The position numbers and the translations under genes were made by a program. Of a DNA stretch of 64,000 nt, positions 22,038 through 31,765 are shown piece after piece; position 1 is the first letter of the stretch, and each line of letters opens with the position of its first letter. The DNA comes from an uncultured Prevotellaceae bacterium. GTDB taxonomy: Bacteria; Bacteroidota; Bacteroidia; Bacteroidales; Muribaculaceae. The notes under the pieces are model-generated. The model worked only from the letters and a program-made list of their open reading frames with translations. It did no database searches and was not told the DNA's origin. The stretch spans positions 5,218 to 69,217 of the forward strand of contig CAJLWM010000005.1 of the NCBI GenBank assembly GCA_905210415.1. The letters run 5' to 3'.

Positions 22038-22883
22038 ATGGTAAAAAGATTATTATCAGTTTTGGCAGTTGCCGCAATGGCAATCAACCTCTCATCATGC
22101 CTCGACACAAACCGACATGAGATGACCCAAACTCTCAGCGACGAAATCATCGTAGTAACCAATAACGGCGAAGACTACACAGCCACAAAAGGCAGAATTG
22201 CGCTCAAGATCAACGTCAACGAAGCCACAGCTCGCCTCACAATGCCTATATTGGTTGGCGAAGAAACAAAAATCGCCGAATTTAAAGATTTGAAGGTGAA
22301 ATACGACTACGCTCGCGGCTACTGCTTCTCAGCAACAAGCGCCCAAGCCCTCGATGCCAACGATAAGAGCATGGGATTCTCTGTCGACAACCTAGACGGA
22401 TTCCTTCAAGTGGGCGAAATGATTGATGCCACCCACGACAACATCGGTGTTAACTACCGCTTGAACGGCAAGATAGTGTTTGCAAGCAAAAACGAGATCT
22501 CTCACCCTTACACCACCACTCTCACAAGCATGGGCTCTACTGGATATGAATGCAAAGACGCAGTCTACACCTTCCGCATCAACCTCGAGAAGAAGACCGC
22601 CGACATCATCATCAACAAAATCCGCTTCGTGGAAGAAAGCCCAATATTGTCGGAAATCACAATCCCTGGCGTTCCTTACACCTACACCCCAACAGGCTAT
22701 CATTTAGAAGCCGACAAGATTGTGCCCACAAGCGATGGCGTGCCTATGGAAAAGCGCACAGTTACCAACATCGACATGACCGTAAAGGTGCAAGAAGGCG
22801 TCTTCTCAGGAATGTTCAGATGTATGGGCATGTTGTGCACCACCAACGGTACACTTGCTAAGAAAATCGAAAATCAACAATAA
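22038..22883 (+). CDS. Lipoprotein of unknown function paired with a TonB receptor
   Basis: Predicted lipoprotein, 281 residues, with lipobox LSSC (Cys21). The rest alternates short beta strands and polar turns, which suggests a beta-rich extracytoplasmic fold; I do not recognise the family. It follows the receptor by 45 bases on the same strand and is followed by a terminator, so the two form an operon. A surface or periplasmic ligand-binding accessory to the receptor is the natural inference, without direct motif support. Confidence 0.75.
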   Translation: MVKRLLSVLAVAAMAINLSSCLDTNRHEMTQTLSDEIIVVTNNGEDYTATKGRIALKINVNEATARLTMPILVGEETKIAEFKDLKVKYDYARGYCFSATSAQALDANDKSMGFSVDNLDGFLQVGEMIDATHDNIGVNYRLNGKIVFASKNEISHPYTTTLTSMGSTGYECKDAVYTFRINLEKKTADIIINKIRFVEESPILSEITIPGVPYTYTPTGYHLEADKIVPTSDGVPMEKRTVTNIDMTVKVQEGVFSGMFRCMGMLCTTNGTLAKKIENQQ

Positions 22884-22937
22884 ATTCAATATTACAATTA
22901 AATCAACTTTAGATTAGGTGATCCTAATATCATAGGG

Positions 22938-22975
22938 GGGCTGTGCATTTTTTTACGCACAGCCCTCGTTTTTGT
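22938..22975 (+). terminator. Rho-independent terminator of the receptor-lipoprotein operon
   Basis: GGGCTGTGC and GCACAGCCC form a perfect nine-pair stem, followed by a T-rich run. It lies 55 bases after the lipoprotein stop. Confidence 0.88.
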
Positions 22976-23158
22976 TTTCAAAAGCGCCACCCCCTCCATC
23001 ACAAATTGGTCATTTTTAGTGCTTACTCCTGCCACAACTATCAATAGGAGTTAATATTTTATTAAAATTTTCAAAAAATACGCCTCCCAAAAGGCAAGTT
23101 ATTTTATATCTGAAAACTTTGAATTAACTTAGCAAAAATTAATATTAACAAAGAATAA

Positions 23159-23716
23159 ATGGCATCAAGCATTACCCCCAACGAGGAAATCTTAATGGAC
23201 GAACTGCACGACCCTAAGCGCTGCCACGCAGCGTTTAGCAAAATCATCGAGCAGTATTCTCAGGGGTTATACTGGCAAATCCGCCGCATGGTGTACAATC
23301 ACGACGATGCCAACGACATTCTCCAAAACACATTTCTAAAGGCATGGAGCAACATCGACAATTTCCGCGGAACAGCGAAATTGTCGACATGGCTTTACAA
23401 AATCGCCATCAACGAATCGATAACCTTTATCAACAAAGAGCGCGCCCGCAACGAAGCCTCTATCGACGACGACTCTTTTCTGCTCAATAATATCGAAAGC
23501 GACCAATATTTCGACGGCGACGAAGCACAGATAAAACTGCAACGCGCCATCAACAGTCTGCCCGAAAAACAGCGTCTGGTGTTCAACATGCGCTACTACG
23601 ACGAAATGAAATATGAAGATATGTCGGAAATCCTCGGAACCTCTGTGGGGGCTCTCAAAGCCAGTTACCACCACGCTTTGAAAAAAATCGAGACTTTTTT
23701 TGAGGAAAACGATTAA
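23159..23716 (+). CDS. ECF-family RNA polymerase sigma factor
   Basis: Sigma-70 family factor of the extracytoplasmic-function type, 185 residues. Region 2 spans about 20-95 (DDANDILQNTFLKAWSNIDNF, then STWLYKIAINESI) and region 4 about 120-180 (LPEKQRLVFNMRYYDEMKYEDMSEILG with the VGALKASYHHALKKI helix-turn-helix). There is no region 1 or 3. It heads a three-gene unit with a membrane protein and an exported Spy-like protein, a layout typical of envelope-stress regulation. The ATG at 23159 gives the full region 2. Confidence 0.92.
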   Translation: MASSITPNEEILMDELHDPKRCHAAFSKIIEQYSQGLYWQIRRMVYNHDDANDILQNTFLKAWSNIDNFRGTAKLSTWLYKIAINESITFINKERARNEASIDDDSFLLNNIESDQYFDGDEAQIKLQRAINSLPEKQRLVFNMRYYDEMKYEDMSEILGTSVGALKASYHHALKKIETFFEEND

Positions 23717-23749
23717 ACCTTTTCAATTTCTCATAGTCAAACCAAGCGA

Positions 23750-24157
23750 ATGAAAGAAGAATTGGACATATTATCTAAATTGGGCAAAGACTCTGGCTTC
23801 AAAGTTCCCGAAAACTATTTCGCCGATTTCAACAAGAAGATGATGGAGTCGCTTCCCGAGCCTGTTCTTACTCCACAAGTCAAGCCATCGTTGTGGGTGC
23901 GTGTTCGCCCATACGTATATATGGCAGCGATGTTTGCAGGTATTTGGTGTATGATGCACGTGTTCAACGACATGAGTGGCGTCAGCAGCACCAAGTCGCA
24001 AATTCAAGCCATCGTCAACGGCCTCGACGACGAGAAGAACATTGACGACCTTATGCTTCAAGAAAGCCTCAACGAATATGATGTTCTCACCTATGAGGAC
24101 AGCGTAGACACCGAGAATTCTGGCATACAGCTCATCGGCAGCGACAACAACAAATAA
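23750..24157 (+). CDS. Small single-pass membrane protein, candidate anti-sigma factor
   Basis: 135 residues with one predicted membrane helix (about 51-68, VYMAAMFAGIWCMMHVF). The N-terminal 45 residues are cytoplasmic by position (KLGKDSGFKVPENYFADF motif). The remaining acidic tail would be periplasmic. No zinc-finger anti-sigma motif (HxxxCxxC) is present. The call rests on position, 33 bases after the sigma gene, and on topology. Confidence 0.6.
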   Translation: MKEELDILSKLGKDSGFKVPENYFADFNKKMMESLPEPVLTPQVKPSLWVRVRPYVYMAAMFAGIWCMMHVFNDMSGVSSTKSQIQAIVNGLDDEKNIDDLMLQESLNEYDVLTYEDSVDTENSGIQLIGSDNNK

Positions 24158-24224
24158 TATCGTTACCTCCCCCATTAGGAGTAACATTCATTCTTTTTTT
24201 TAAGCAAATCACGAAATTGCAACA

Positions 24225-24698
24225 ATGAAGACACCTACACTCATAATATTTGCCTTAACACTTGCACTCGCCATGCCAGTATCGGCTCAGCAGCGCAAAT
24301 CAGGCTCTCGCCCCAACCGCACCGAGTGGCTCAAGGGCGTACGCACCTACAAGCACGATATGCTTGTGAAAGAAATGGAGTTGACCAAAGATCAACAAGA
24401 GGAATTTATTCCGCTTTACGAGCAAATGGAGGAAGAGGTGTATCAAGTGAACAAAGAAGCTCGCGACCTCGAAGCCAAAGTGAGCAATTCTAAAGATCCT
24501 GTTAGCGACCTTGAATACGCCAAGACCGCTGAGGCCCTTTCAGAAACAACGCAAAAGTGCGCACAAATCGAAGATGAGTATTTCAAAAAATTCGCGAAAA
24601 TACTCACCAGCAAACAATTATTCTTGCTCAAGCGCGCAGAAAACCGCTTCGCGAAAAGCATGATTTCGCACAGCAAGCAGGCCAAACGAAAACAATAA
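24225..24698 (+). CDS. Exported Spy/CpxP-like helical protein
   Basis: 157 residues with a clear signal peptide (about 1-21, cleavage after VSA). The mature protein is helical and highly charged, and includes MELTKDQQEEFIPLYEQMEEE, a pattern like the LTxxQ repeats of Spy/CpxP periplasmic chaperones. Third gene of the sigma cassette and probably a sensor or effector of envelope stress. Family assignment is tentative because sequence signatures are weak. Confidence 0.6.
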   Translation: MKTPTLIIFALTLALAMPVSAQQRKSGSRPNRTEWLKGVRTYKHDMLVKEMELTKDQQEEFIPLYEQMEEEVYQVNKEARDLEAKVSNSKDPVSDLEYAKTAEALSETTQKCAQIEDEYFKKFAKILTSKQLFLLKRAENRFAKSMISHSKQAKRKQ

Positions 24699-24858
24699 TT
24701 CAAAAACATACACTTAAAGATTTATACAGTCTTCAAATTCATCAAAAAACTAACTTGCTAAAATACTCTATCCCTTAGTATTAACGTCTGATTTGTATTT
24801 CACTTGTCATTCTTTAATATTAAGGGATTTTTGCATTTGGCACAACAATTGCACCGCT

Positions 24859-27800
24859 ATGAAACAGAAACTATTTACAAAAATCTTAGCACTAATATCT
24901 TTATTTAGTATGAATATCTTTAATATGAATGCCGGCACTACGCCCGACTTCAACTACCCGAAAACCGTGTCGACCAACGCATTGGCCGACCTCAAAAAAG
25001 CCGAGAAATCGGGCGACAAGACACAACTCTGCGACGCCCTGATTCGCCACTCCGTGGCCCAAACGCTTATCTCCAACGACAATGCACAAGAATGCATCAA
25101 CAAGATAGAGCACTACCGACAAAAAGAAACTGCGGCCGACTACGCCGCAATCCTCGCCATGCTTGAGGCTGACTTTTACACCGGCTTATCACAAAACACC
25201 TACGGCGATCGCAAGGAAAAACACGACACCTATCCTGCCGACCTAAGCGAATGGAATAGCGACGACTTCAACAAACGCATCACCGAACTCTACGATGAGG
25301 CGTTCAGCAAGATCGAGCAGCTACGCACATTTCCTATCACAAAATATCAACCGATCATCAAGGCCGATGCCAAATATTTCCCCACTCTGCTCGACTTCGC
25401 CTATAGCAAGCGCATAGAAAGCCGCTTGAACGGCGACAACACCAAATCGCTTCTTAGCCAATGGGCCGACTTTCACAAGGGCGACGTAGCGCCATCAATC
25501 TATCTCGCAATCAAGAATATCGAAAACGCCAACTTAAACGTAGCCGATAGCGAAAAGCAATTCCTAAAGCTTTACAAGCAATACTCACAATTTATGGAAA
25601 GTGGCATGGCGCTGAACGAAATCGACTATAGCACTTATGGCATTGACTCCGATGCTATACACGAAGACACAAGCACCGACCACCAATCGCAAGTCCTTGA
25701 ATGCTATCGTCTTTTCAAGGACTACGTTGCGCGTTTTCCAAAATCTCCATTCACCCCTGCCATCAGAGCAAAAATCTACTTTATTGAGCAAAAAAGCGTG
25801 AACGTCTTTGCTGAAGAGCATTATGTTAGCCAAAACGATATCAGTCTGACTGCCAACGTGCAAAACGTAAACGACTACACCATCGGCATATACACCGTGA
25901 CAAAAAGCAAGAATGGCGACAACATCCCTAACAAACTCGTTAAGAAATACACCTATCACGCCGATGGCGACTCTATTTTCTACAAATCACAGATTAAGCA
26001 CACCATCGACAAGCTTCCTTATGGTGAATATCTGTTTGTGCCATCGTTTGTAGTCGCAGGCAAGCAGCAACAGCCAAAATACGGGCTTAATGCAACCACA
26101 ATCACCGACATCTGCTCATTTCTCATCGCCGACAACACCGGCCAATACATCTACGTAATACACCGCGGCACAGGCGCACCACTTGCTGGAGTGAAAGTGA
26201 GTTATAAAACCTCCAAGCGCCAAAAGTCATTGCTTGGCACAACCGATGCCAACGGCATGATAAAGATGCCATCTTCGCTCGATGGCACTTATGCCAACTT
26301 TTTCTTCGAGAAAGGCAACGACACAAAATACACCCAACGATATAACATCCGCTCATACAACAACAGCACCGATAAAGCTCTCTCTGCCGAGATATTTACC
26401 GACTTGGCGGTCTATCGCCCTGGTGAAACTATGAAGTATTCCGTGCTCCTATTTCAGTGCGACGACTTCATCAAATCACCAGCCAAAGGTGAGAAACTCA
26501 GCATTGAGTTTGTCGACAGCAACTACAAGACAGTTGCCAAAGACACCCTCTCCACCGACGACATGGGCAGAATCAACGGAGAATTCAAGATTCCGACCGA
26601 CCGTATGAACGGTTCGTTTAGCCTCGTCATCTCTAAGCATGGCCTATACCAGCGCAAATACATCAACGTGAGCGAATACAAGACCCCTTCGTTCTTTGTG
26701 TCTTTCGACGACGCTCGTCGCAGCTACAACAAGAACGAAGACGTCACTCTATGTGGCAAGGCGCAAACCTATGCCGGCATGCCTGTGGCAAACACGCAAG
26801 TGGCATTCTCTATCACAAAAAGCCAATGGTTCTATTGGATGAACATCGACGACAACTTCCTAAAACAAGACACTGTCACCACCAATGCCAAAGGCGAGTT
26901 CACAATCACCCTACCTCGCGACATGTTTGACGAAAACACCAACTCTCGCGAGCGCTGGATTGCCAATATCTATAGCGTGGAAGCCAGCTGCACCAACAAC
27001 ACTGGTGAAACGCAATCATGCAACCACAATTTCTTTATCGGTTCACACCGCAAGATTTCAATTGGCAGCGAAACGACATTTATCAACAACCGTCCAATCA
27101 CGCTCCCAGTGTCGATAGAGAGTTCCGACCCCGACGACAAGAATTTCACATGCAACTACACTGTGACCACAACCGATAGCACAGTCGTGGCAAAGGGCAC
27201 CTTCCGCTCCGATGCTCCGAAAATCGACCTTACGGCTCTGCCTTCTGGCCAATACATCATCACCGTGGCAGACGCAAGCGGTTTGGCCAAAGAAGACTCA
27301 TCCATCATCATATTATATAAGGAAAGCGACAAACAGTGCCCTGTGGAGAGCGTGCTTTGGGTTCCGACCTGCGGACGCAAAACTGGCGACGACAACGTTG
27401 CGCGCATCACCGTGGGCACCACCGAACCAGATACCCACATCTTCTGCCTCACCGAGAGCAACAAGTCGGTGACAAAACAATGGATACAACTCAGCAAAGG
27501 CCTACACACAGTGAATCTGCCTATGCCTACTGGCGAAAACGAGGAGATGAAGGTGAGATTCATCGTTGTCCGCGATGGCAAGCAGTACAAAGAAGGGTTT
27601 TCTGTGATATCACCGAAGCGCTCCGTTAAAGCCCAAGTAGAGACCGTCACCTTCCGCGACAAACTCACTCCTGGGGCAAAAGAGAAATGGACTTTCCGCC
27701 TTATCGACAACCACGGCACACCACTAAAAGGCGCTGCCCTGCTTGCCATGACCGACAAAGCCATCAATAGCATCAGCAGCAACATCTGGTGCAACTACAA

Positions 27801-30414
27801 GCCACATTTCTATAGCCACAGCCTAATTCAAAGCTTAGAATTAGAGCACAGCTACGACTATAACACATCAGCCAACTGGACATATCCATACTCTTATCGC
27901 ACAAATTTCACTCTCAATGATCCGTGCTTCAACTACTATGGATACGCCCCCGCAGACCATAACTCATTCATCGCCTATGGAACTTCATTGATGGCCCGTG
28001 GCGGCAAGCAACGTATGATGTTAATGTCGAAACACGACGAAGTTATGGTAGAAGAAAAAATGATGGCTGAGCCCGCAGCGGCATTTCTTGGCGATGAAGA
28101 AGGAGAAAGCGATGCAGCCAACGACAGCGGTGCACAAATGGAAGATTTAAGCAACATCACATTGCGCGAAAGCGATGTGAAAACCGCTCTCTGGATACCA
28201 AACATTACCACCGACGACAAGGGCTATTACACCGTGGAATTTGAAGTTCCTAACTTCAACACCACTTGGATAATGCAAACTCTTGCCTATTCTGTCGACG
28301 GACTCTTCGGCGGCATACAGCGCGACGTAATCACCAGCCGACCATTGATGGTGAAGGCCAATATGCCTCGCTTCCTACGCTCTGGCGACCAAGTTACTCT
28401 CGCCGCCAACGTGGCAAACAAGAGCGATGAAGCCGTGCAATACAACGGCGTAATCGAGCTTTTCGACCCTCGTACCGACAAAGTCATCGCCACAAAAGAA
28501 TTCGACAGCCAACTCGCGGCAATGAGCGACACAGCCGTGACCATCAACTACGATGTGCCTGCCAATGCCAACTTCATCGGCTTCCGCATCAAAGCAGCCA
28601 CCAATGGCTGTGGCGACGGCGAGCAAGTGATGGTGCCAATCCTCAGCGACATTTCGCCAGTCATTGAGACAATGCCATTCTATATCGATGCCAACAACAG
28701 CGATTTCACCGGCGAATTACCGAGAATGGACCGCGCATCGAAGGTCACCCTTGAGTATTGCGACAACCCTGTGTGGTATTGCGCCACAGCGTTGCCTACA
28801 ATCTTAGACAACGATGCTCGCACATCCACATCTCTCGTGCACTCGCTCTTCGCGCTGTCGCTTGCACAAGGACTCGCAAAGCAAAACCCACAATTTGCCG
28901 AGGCTATCACCTACTGGCAAAAGCAAGACAGCACACAGAGCCCGCTCGTTTCGGCGCTCGCTCGCAATAGCGACCTGAAGATAGGCTCTCTTTTGGCATC
29001 GCCATGGATCAACGAGGCCGACCGCCAAACATTGAGAATGTCGAAACTGGCCGAACTCTTCAACGAGACATATTGTACCGAAAACATCGGTAAAATAGTG
29101 ACAAAACTCCTCGACCTGCAGATGCCTGACGGCGGATTCGCGTGGATTAAGTGCAACGGCTGCGAAAGCTCGCTCTACTGCACAGGCACCGTGCTTGAAT
29201 TCATCGCCCGCACTCATCACCTTGGCTACACAATCTCCGACAACAGAATCGACAACATGATAAGCCGTGCAATGAAATACTACGATGCCGAGCATCTGAA
29301 GATTTTCACCGACAAGAAACACAAGCCATATTGGCTCGCCTATAGCGATTATGCCTATGTGCGCACAATGTATCCGGAAATTGCCATTCCTCACGAAACC
29401 CGCAAATACATCGCTAAGATCATTAGCGCAATTAAAGGCGAATGGAAAAATCAGCCAATCGCCGAGAAAGCATTTTATGCCCTCACTCTGCACAACAACG
29501 GCGAGGATAAGACTGCACGACAAATCACCGAATCGATTCGCCAGTTCTGCATCACCACCCCTGCCCGTGGCATGTACTGGGACGCAATTTCTCCAAGTTG
29601 GTGGCGCGGCAACAACCGTTTGGCAACAACTGCCATCATCCTGCAAGCGCTCAACGAAGTGGACAACCGAACCGACGAAATCGACCAAATACGCAAATGG
29701 ATATTGCTCAACAAGCAAACCAACGACTGGGGCGGAACAAGCCTTGCCAGCGAAGCCGTCTACAGCATACTTGCCACCGGCAGCAAATGGCTCACCAACG
29801 GCATCGCTCCAACAATCACCATCGGCGGTGAGCAAATCGCATTTAGCGACGTTGACCGCTTCTTGGGATACACCCGCAAAGACGTCACGCTGAGCGACGT
29901 GATGGGCAAAGACATCACCATACATCGCGCACAAAGCACAAGCCCTGCATGGGGTGCTCTGTATATGCAAGGCGAAGCTACTATGAAGGAGATTAAGTCG
30001 GCAAAGGTCGACGACCTTTCAATCGAGAAATCGTTACTCGTATATGACAGCGACGGCAAACTCAGCAAGGCCAAGAACCTCAAGGTGGGCGACAAAGTGA
30101 GAGTGCAATGCTCCATCAAGTGCGGCAAATCGCTTGAATACCTCACTCTCACCGACGAGCGTGGCGCATGCTTCGAACCAGTAGACAAGCTCTCTGGTTA
30201 CGACTACATCGACGGGGTGTGGATGTATCGCGAAACAAAAGATTCGCAGACCAACATCTTCATTCCAGGCATCGACAAGGGCACTTACGTGATTGGCTAC
30301 GACGTATACGTCACCAACCCTGGCAAATTCAACGTGGGCATCGCCACCATTCAATGCCAATATGCGCCACAATTCACTGCACACTCTGCTGGCAGCACTC
30401 TGATAGTGAAATAA
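24859..30414 (+). CDS. Alpha-2-macroglobulin-like protein lacking the thioester motif
   Basis: Very large exported protein, 1851 residues, of the bacterial alpha-2-macroglobulin type that traps proteases in the periplasm or at the surface. ATG 24859 is chosen because a signal peptide follows; the frame is open further upstream to 24793. MG-like domains are visible (YVIHRGTGAPLAGVKVSYKT; DLAVYRPGETMKYSVLLF). The ALWIPNITTDDKGYY stretch marks the entry to the helical region. In NPVWYCATALP (about residue 1302) and the following helix the expected CxEQ thioester is replaced by a sequence without Cys or Gln. No PBP1C gene is nearby. It is transcribed alone or with the preceding cassette. Confidence 0.85.
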   Translation: MKQKLFTKILALISLFSMNIFNMNAGTTPDFNYPKTVSTNALADLKKAEKSGDKTQLCDALIRHSVAQTLISNDNAQECINKIEHYRQKETAADYAAILAMLEADFYTGLSQNTYGDRKEKHDTYPADLSEWNSDDFNKRITELYDEAFSKIEQLRTFPITKYQPIIKADAKYFPTLLDFAYSKRIESRLNGDNTKSLLSQWADFHKGDVAPSIYLAIKNIENANLNVADSEKQFLKLYKQYSQFMESGMALNEIDYSTYGIDSDAIHEDTSTDHQSQVLECYRLFKDYVARFPKSPFTPAIRAKIYFIEQKSVNVFAEEHYVSQNDISLTANVQNVNDYTIGIYTVTKSKNGDNIPNKLVKKYTYHADGDSIFYKSQIKHTIDKLPYGEYLFVPSFVVAGKQQQPKYGLNATTITDICSFLIADNTGQYIYVIHRGTGAPLAGVKVSYKTSKRQKSLLGTTDANGMIKMPSSLDGTYANFFFEKGNDTKYTQRYNIRSYNNSTDKALSAEIFTDLAVYRPGETMKYSVLLFQCDDFIKSPAKGEKLSIEFVDSNYKTVAKDTLSTDDMGRINGEFKIPTDRMNGSFSLVISKHGLYQRKYINVSEYKTPSFFVSFDDARRSYNKNEDVTLCGKAQTYAGMPVANTQVAFSITKSQWFYWMNIDDNFLKQDTVTTNAKGEFTITLPRDMFDENTNSRERWIANIYSVEASCTNNTGETQSCNHNFFIGSHRKISIGSETTFINNRPITLPVSIESSDPDDKNFTCNYTVTTTDSTVVAKGTFRSDAPKIDLTALPSGQYIITVADASGLAKEDSSIIILYKESDKQCPVESVLWVPTCGRKTGDDNVARITVGTTEPDTHIFCLTESNKSVTKQWIQLSKGLHTVNLPMPTGENEEMKVRFIVVRDGKQYKEGFSVISPKRSVKAQVETVTFRDKLTPGAKEKWTFRLIDNHGTPLKGAALLAMTDKAINSISSNIWCNYKPHFYSHSLIQSLELEHSYDYNTSANWTYPYSYRTNFTLNDPCFNYYGYAPADHNSFIAYGTSLMARGGKQRMMLMSKHDEVMVEEKMMAEPAAAFLGDEEGESDAANDSGAQMEDLSNITLRESDVKTALWIPNITTDDKGYYTVEFEVPNFNTTWIMQTLAYSVDGLFGGIQRDVITSRPLMVKANMPRFLRSGDQVTLAANVANKSDEAVQYNGVIELFDPRTDKVIATKEFDSQLAAMSDTAVTINYDVPANANFIGFRIKAATNGCGDGEQVMVPILSDISPVIETMPFYIDANNSDFTGELPRMDRASKVTLEYCDNPVWYCATALPTILDNDARTSTSLVHSLFALSLAQGLAKQNPQFAEAITYWQKQDSTQSPLVSALARNSDLKIGSLLASPWINEADRQTLRMSKLAELFNETYCTENIGKIVTKLLDLQMPDGGFAWIKCNGCESSLYCTGTVLEFIARTHHLGYTISDNRIDNMISRAMKYYDAEHLKIFTDKKHKPYWLAYSDYAYVRTMYPEIAIPHETRKYIAKIISAIKGEWKNQPIAEKAFYALTLHNNGEDKTARQITESIRQFCITTPARGMYWDAISPSWWRGNNRLATTAIILQALNEVDNRTDEIDQIRKWILLNKQTNDWGGTSLASEAVYSILATGSKWLTNGIAPTITIGGEQIAFSDVDRFLGYTRKDVTLSDVMGKDITIHRAQSTSPAWGALYMQGEATMKEIKSAKVDDLSIEKSLLVYDSDGKLSKAKNLKVGDKVRVQCSIKCGKSLEYLTLTDERGACFEPVDKLSGYDYIDGVWMYRETKDSQTNIFIPGIDKGTYVIGYDVYVTNPGKFNVGIATIQCQYAPQFTAHSAGSTLIVK

Positions 30415-30443
30415 TGGGAAAGCACTTTTAAGAAATTTTTTAT

Positions 30444-30451
30444 TACCTTTG
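30444..30451 (+). promoter_or_regulatory. -7 promoter box for the NusG-like gene
   Basis: TACCTTTG matches TAnnTTTG. The expected start of transcription coincides with the base of the hairpin at 30453. Confidence 0.6.
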
Positions 30452-30452
30452 T

Positions 30453-30496
30453 GCACGGGAGGGAATCACAACGATTCATCCCGTGCTATTTTTTTT
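30453..30496 (+). terminator. Terminator-like hairpin in the leader of a NusG paralogue
   Basis: GCACGGGA (30453-30460) pairs with TCCCGTGC (30479-30486), with an inner GAATC/GATTC stem, followed by TATTTTTTTT. It ends about five bases before the ATG at 30501. It can terminate the upstream alpha-2-macroglobulin transcript. Because a promoter box precedes it directly, it may also act as an attenuator of the NusG-like gene. Confidence 0.75.
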
Positions 30497-30500
30497 CGAC

Positions 30501-31061
30501 ATGAACAAACTACAACCCGATATCGCCACTTATACCGACCAAAGGCAATGGTATGCCATTCGCGTGACCTACAACCGCGAACTCAAAGTCAAAGCCGACC
30601 TTGACGAGCGAGGAATCGAAAATTTCCTGCCAATGCACTACGTCTATAAAACCGTTGATGATAAACGGGTGAGGCGATTGGTTCCCGCCATTCACAACCT
30701 CATATTCATGCTCGCCGACCAAGCCACTATGGCACAATACAAATCCACTACCGCCCTGCCCATCCGCTACATCATGAACCGCGAGACACAACGCCCCATG
30801 GTGGTGCCCCGCCGACAGATGGACAATTTCATAGCAGTGGCTGGCACAAACAACGAACAACTCATCTATCTCGACGAAGCGCCTATGGATTTCAAAAAAG
30901 GCGACAAGGTGAAGATACTTGGCGGAATATTTGAGGGCGCCGAAGGCACATTCATGCGCATCAAGGGCGACCGACGCGTGGTGGTGTCGATTCCCGGAAT
31001 CATCGCCGTAGCCACAATGAACATTCACCCCTCTCTGCTACAACGAATCACGAATCAATAA
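30501..31061 (+). CDS. UpxY/NusG-family transcription antitermination protein
   Basis: Specialised NusG paralogue, 186 residues. An N-terminal NGN domain (RQWYAIRVTYNRELKVKADLDERGI, about 12-110) is followed by a C-terminal KOW domain (FKKGDKVKILGGIFEGAEG, about 132-165). Such proteins (UpxY, LoaP, RfaH types) act on specific long operons, in Bacteroides mostly capsule loci. No capsule genes are next to it here, so the target is elsewhere or unknown. I start at ATG 30501 because the T-run of a terminator lies immediately upstream. Confidence 0.85.
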   Translation: MNKLQPDIATYTDQRQWYAIRVTYNRELKVKADLDERGIENFLPMHYVYKTVDDKRVRRLVPAIHNLIFMLADQATMAQYKSTTALPIRYIMNRETQRPMVVPRRQMDNFIAVAGTNNEQLIYLDEAPMDFKKGDKVKILGGIFEGAEGTFMRIKGDRRVVVSIPGIIAVATMNIHPSLLQRITNQ

Positions 31062-31073
31062 TCATCAAGCAAT

Positions 31074-31757
31074 ATGGAAGAATGCACCGCATCAACAAAA
31101 ATCATAGTTTTTGACCTCGACGACACATTATATAACGAGGTCGACTTCGTATATTCAGGCTACAACGCCGTGAGCCAATACGTGGCTGAAGAATATGGCT
31201 ACACCGATGCCCTCAAAGTGCTCAAGCAAGCATCCCAAGCGCACAAAAACCCTTTTGATGAGCTTGCCGATGCCATGAAACCCAAAACGATAGACATACC
31301 AAAACTATTGGAAATCTACCGTTTTCACAAGCCTCAACTCACATTGAGCCGCACCGCAGAAATCACCCTCGACTATCTGCAAGGCGAAGACGCTATCCTA
31401 TGCATGATCACCGACGGACGCAGCATCACCCAGCGAAACAAAATCGAAGCCCTTGGCCTCAACAAATATTTCACCGACGATAATCTGATAATCTCCGAGG
31501 AATTTGGCGTCGAGAAAACCGACAAACGCCCATTTCAATATTTCATGGACAAATATAAAGAAGCGAAGCACTTCTATTACATCGGCGACAACACTGCAAA
31601 AGACTTCTTCTGGCCTAACCGCATGCGATGGACCACAATATGCCTTGAAGACAAAGGCAAAAACATCCACAAGCAGAAATTTGATGGCGATAAGATGCAC
31701 AACCCGGCAATCATCATCGACAACATCTACGACCTCCCATCAATGATTCTTGAATAA
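31074..31757 (+). CDS. HAD-superfamily hydrolase, pyrimidine 5'-nucleotidase-like
   Basis: Cytoplasmic phosphohydrolase, 227 residues. Motif I is FDLDDTLYNE (nucleophile Asp and acid/base Asp), motif II ITDGR, motif III lysine in GVEKTDKRP and motif IV GDNTAKDF. The cap is helical (subfamily I). The LDDTLYNE form resembles YjjG/SDT1-like nucleotidases, but the substrate is not determined by this. Twelve bases after the NusG paralogue, so probably co-transcribed with it. Confidence 0.85.
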   Translation: MEECTASTKIIVFDLDDTLYNEVDFVYSGYNAVSQYVAEEYGYTDALKVLKQASQAHKNPFDELADAMKPKTIDIPKLLEIYRFHKPQLTLSRTAEITLDYLQGEDAILCMITDGRSITQRNKIEALGLNKYFTDDNLIISEEFGVEKTDKRPFQYFMDKYKEAKHFYYIGDNTAKDFFWPNRMRWTTICLEDKGKNIHKQKFDGDKMHNPAIIIDNIYDLPSMILE

Positions 31758-31765
31758 ATCCACGC

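Noticed and set aside
22979..23158. ACTCCT...AGGAGT inverted repeat as an ECF sigma operator
   Set aside because: Only six pairs with a 15-base loop and no second copy upstream of a likely target; chance is a sufficient explanation.
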